From FW021-bin31 sp964647485 (GTDB lineage: Bacteria; Bacteroidota; Bacteroidia; Chitinophagales; Chitinophagaceae), in NCBI GenBank assembly GCA_964647485.1, contig CAZYHV010000005.1, positions 1-64,000 on the forward strand: a stretch of DNA of 64,000 bases, in the 5' to 3' direction. Every line of letters begins with the position of its first letter. The first letter of the stretch is position 1. The notes below the pieces were generated by a model. That model had not been told where the DNA came from, ran no database searches, and saw nothing but the letters and a program-made list of their open reading frames with translations. The translations under genes and the position numbers were made by a program. Positions 62,200 to 64,000 of the stretch are shown piece after piece.

Positions 62200-63543
62200 T
62201 TACATAGAAGCCCCAACGGTCGCATTCCTACCTGACACTCTTCCTTTGCTCATTAATCCATCATAATGACGCATAAGTAGGTGTCCTTCAATTTGTTGTA
62301 AAGTATCTAGGACTACAGCAACAATAATCAACATAGAAGTTCCTCCAAAGAAAATAGCAAACTGTTGGTTAATGTTTATAGCACTGGCAAATCCTGGCAA
62401 TATACCCACAATAGCAAGGAAAATAGAACCTGGTAACATGATACGATCCATGATCGTTCCAATATAATTGGCTGTAGCTTTACCCGGTTTTATGCCCGGA
62501 ATAAATCCATTATTCCGTTTCATTTGATCAGCCATCTGTGTCGGATTAAAAATCAAAGCGGTATAAAAATATGTAAACAGGATGACCATTAAAGCATAAA
62601 TAATATTATAAGGCACACTGGTAAAGTCTGACAAAGTTTGTATAAAGCCTGCTAATCTTCCTCCCGGGGTAGCCAAACTGGAAAAGGCCATCGGAATAAA
62701 CATAATAGATTGGGCAAAAATGATAGGCATTACTCCGGCCGCATTCACCTTCAACGGTAAAAATTGACGTGCACCTCCGACTTGTTTAGCTCCAACAGCT
62801 CTCTTAGCATAATTAACCGGAATCTTACGAGTCCCTTGAACAAGGGCAACCAAACCAGCAATAACAACAACTAGGAACAGGATTTCAAGCATAAAGATTA
62901 ATAAACCTCCTCCTCCCATATTGGCTTTCGATTGCCATTCATAAATCAATGCTCCGGGAAGTCGTGCAATAATACCAATTTCAATAAGCAATGAAGTTCC
63001 ATTTCCAATCCCTTTATCCGTAATTTTTTCTCCTAACCACATCACAAAAAGAGAACCGGAGGTTAATACAATTACCGTGGACAGCCAAAAGGTAATTCCT
63101 TGAAATTGAGGAAGGATAGCTTGCCCTGATTGTGTTTTTAAATAAGTTACGTAAGCAATGGCCTGGGCGGCTGTCACAACAACGGTCAAATACCGTGTAT
63201 GTTGATTAATCTTTCTTTGACCACTCTCACCTTCTTTTTGTAATTTTTGATAACTAGGAACGACTATAGTCAGCAATTGCATTGCAATAGAAGCTGAAAT
63301 ATAAGGCATAATTCCCAATGCAAAAATAGAAGCCCGAGAGAAGGAGCCTCCTGCAAACATATCTAACAATCCCATCAGTCCTTGTGAAGACTGTTGCATT
63401 GTCAGCATTACCGGATCCAAACCAGGTAAGGTAACGTAGGAACCAATACGATAAACGAAAATAAGACCTACCGTATAGAGTATTCTTTTACGAAGGTCTT
63501 CAATGCTCCATATATTCCTTAATGTCGTTATAATTTTCTTCAC
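62200..63543 (-). CDS. secY: Protein translocase subunit SecY
   Basis: 447 aa, ten transmembrane helices. It begins KKIITTLRNIWSIEDLRKRILYTVG and carries PGLDPVML and PYISASIAMQLL. The loop VGAKQVGGARQFLPLKVNAAGVMPIIFA is characteristic. Forms the SecYEG channel in the inner membrane. Between rplO and map. Confidence 0.97.
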   Translation of the reverse strand: MKKIITTLRNIWSIEDLRKRILYTVGLIFVYRIGSYVTLPGLDPVMLTMQQSSQGLMGLLDMFAGGSFSRASIFALGIMPYISASIAMQLLTIVVPSYQKLQKEGESGQRKINQHTRYLTVVVTAAQAIAYVTYLKTQSGQAILPQFQGITFWLSTVIVLTSGSLFVMWLGEKITDKGIGNGTSLLIEIGIIARLPGALIYEWQSKANMGGGGLLIFMLEILFLVVVIAGLVALVQGTRKIPVNYAKRAVGAKQVGGARQFLPLKVNAAGVMPIIFAQSIMFIPMAFSSLATPGGRLAGFIQTLSDFTSVPYNIIYALMVILFTYFYTALIFNPTQMADQMKRNNGFIPGIKPGKATANYIGTIMDRIMLPGSIFLAIVGILPGFASAININQQFAIFFGGTSMLIIVAVVLDTLQQIEGHLLMRHYDGLMSKGRVSGRNATVGASM

Positions 63544-63586
63544 CGGAAATTAATTCATTTTGCAGGTTAAAAATGTGGTAATATTA

Positions 63587-64000
63587 CTAAATTATTTCCA
63601 ATTTAGAACCACTTTTTTCAATTGCTTCTTTAGCTTTTTTACTTACAGCATTTACTTTAAAATCCACTTTAGTAGTTAACTCTCCATCAGAAAGTATTTT
63701 CACTAGTACGTTCTTCCCAATAATATTATTTTCATATAAAGAAGAAGGACTGAATTCCTTTAATTCATGCTTTTCAGTTAACTCTACCACCTGAGTCAGG
63801 TTAAATACCTGATAAGAAACACGATTTATACTTTTAAATCCTCTTTTGGGAACTCTTCTTTGTATAGGCATTTGTCCACCCTCAAATCCAACCTTTGTTT
63901 TGTAGCCACTTCTGGACTGAGCTCCTTTATTTCCGCGCGTAGAAGTACCACCCTTTCCGGATCCTACTCCTCGTCCAACGCGGACTTTTCTTTTTGTTGA
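63587..64000 (-). CDS. rplO: Ribosomal protein uL15 (partial, start beyond the window)
   Basis: The C-terminal ~137 residues are in the window and the frame is open to the right edge. Conserved VRVGRGVGSGKGGTSTRG then GAQSRSGYKTKVGFEGGQMP, followed by PIQRRVPKRGF. 43 bp before secY on the minus strand, as in the spc operon. Confidence 0.95.
   Translation of the reverse strand, partial: STKRKVRVGRGVGSGKGGTSTRGNKGAQSRSGYKTKVGFEGGQMPIQRRVPKRGFKSINRVSYQVFNLTQVVELTEKHELKEFSPSSLYENNIIGKNVLVKILSDGELTTKVDFKVNAVSKKAKEAIEKSGSKLEII

Overview
The window is a chromosomal segment of a Bacteroidota bacterium. The sequence shows an AT-rich base composition, TonB-dependent outer-membrane proteins, a GLPGLI-family protein, a DUF4270 lipoprotein, a type IX secretion (T9SS) C-terminal sorting domain, and many start sites preceded by the phylum-specific -7 box TAnnTTTG. 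The gene set fits the Sphingobacteriia/Chitinophagia better than Bacteroidales, but I cannot place it to family. TGA is a normal stop codon here (for example the LytTR regulator and the gene ending at 32966).

Layout. 1-8660 (minus strand) is an accessory cluster with two small GG-leader peptides of six cysteines each. It also holds an 849-aa double thioredoxin-fold TlpA-like protein, a GLPGLI protein, a TonB-dependent-receptor-like barrel and a broken TlpA-like gene. Each peptide gene is preceded by a related ~200-bp repeat and followed by a hairpin terminator. 8660-9360 is non-coding and rich in repeats. 9370-14352 holds panD, panC, a stand-alone glycogen-synthase N-terminal domain, a DUF4270 lipoprotein and metK. 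14358-19593 holds a LytTR/LytS-type two-component pair, an outer-membrane barrel protein and ccmB. 19766-31442 holds sucD, a giant alpha-2-macroglobulin whose thioester motif is lost, a YkuK-type RNase H-like protein, msrB, sucC and a porin.

31587-37012 is a second accessory island. It has two paralogous secreted proteins, one followed by a T9SS-sorted protein. Between the paralogs lies a GxxExxY (PDDEXK-like) gene embedded in a 117-bp palindromic tandem array, interrupted by a 100-N assembly gap. 37113-58868 is mostly housekeeping: tonB, a DUF2520 protein, topA, a SirB1-type transglutaminase-like protein, the pyrB/pyrR/MFS/polyprenol-mannose synthase/exonuclease run, mpl, aroQ, lepB, galE, dprA, guaB, an MBL-fold hydrolase, a MazG-like protein and glyS. 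58869-64000 holds a lipoprotein gene inserted between two exact 35-bp repeats that form the 3' ends of both glyS and rluD, then rluD, tRNA-Leu(GAG), and the end of the spc ribosomal operon (map, secY, partial rplO).

The strongest candidate for an undescribed system is the left-hand GG-peptide cluster: two disulfide-rich exported peptides made as separate transcription modules next to dedicated periplasmic thioredoxin-fold proteins and an outer-membrane barrel. No peptidase-ABC exporter is visible in the window; if one belongs to the system it lies beyond the left edge or elsewhere.
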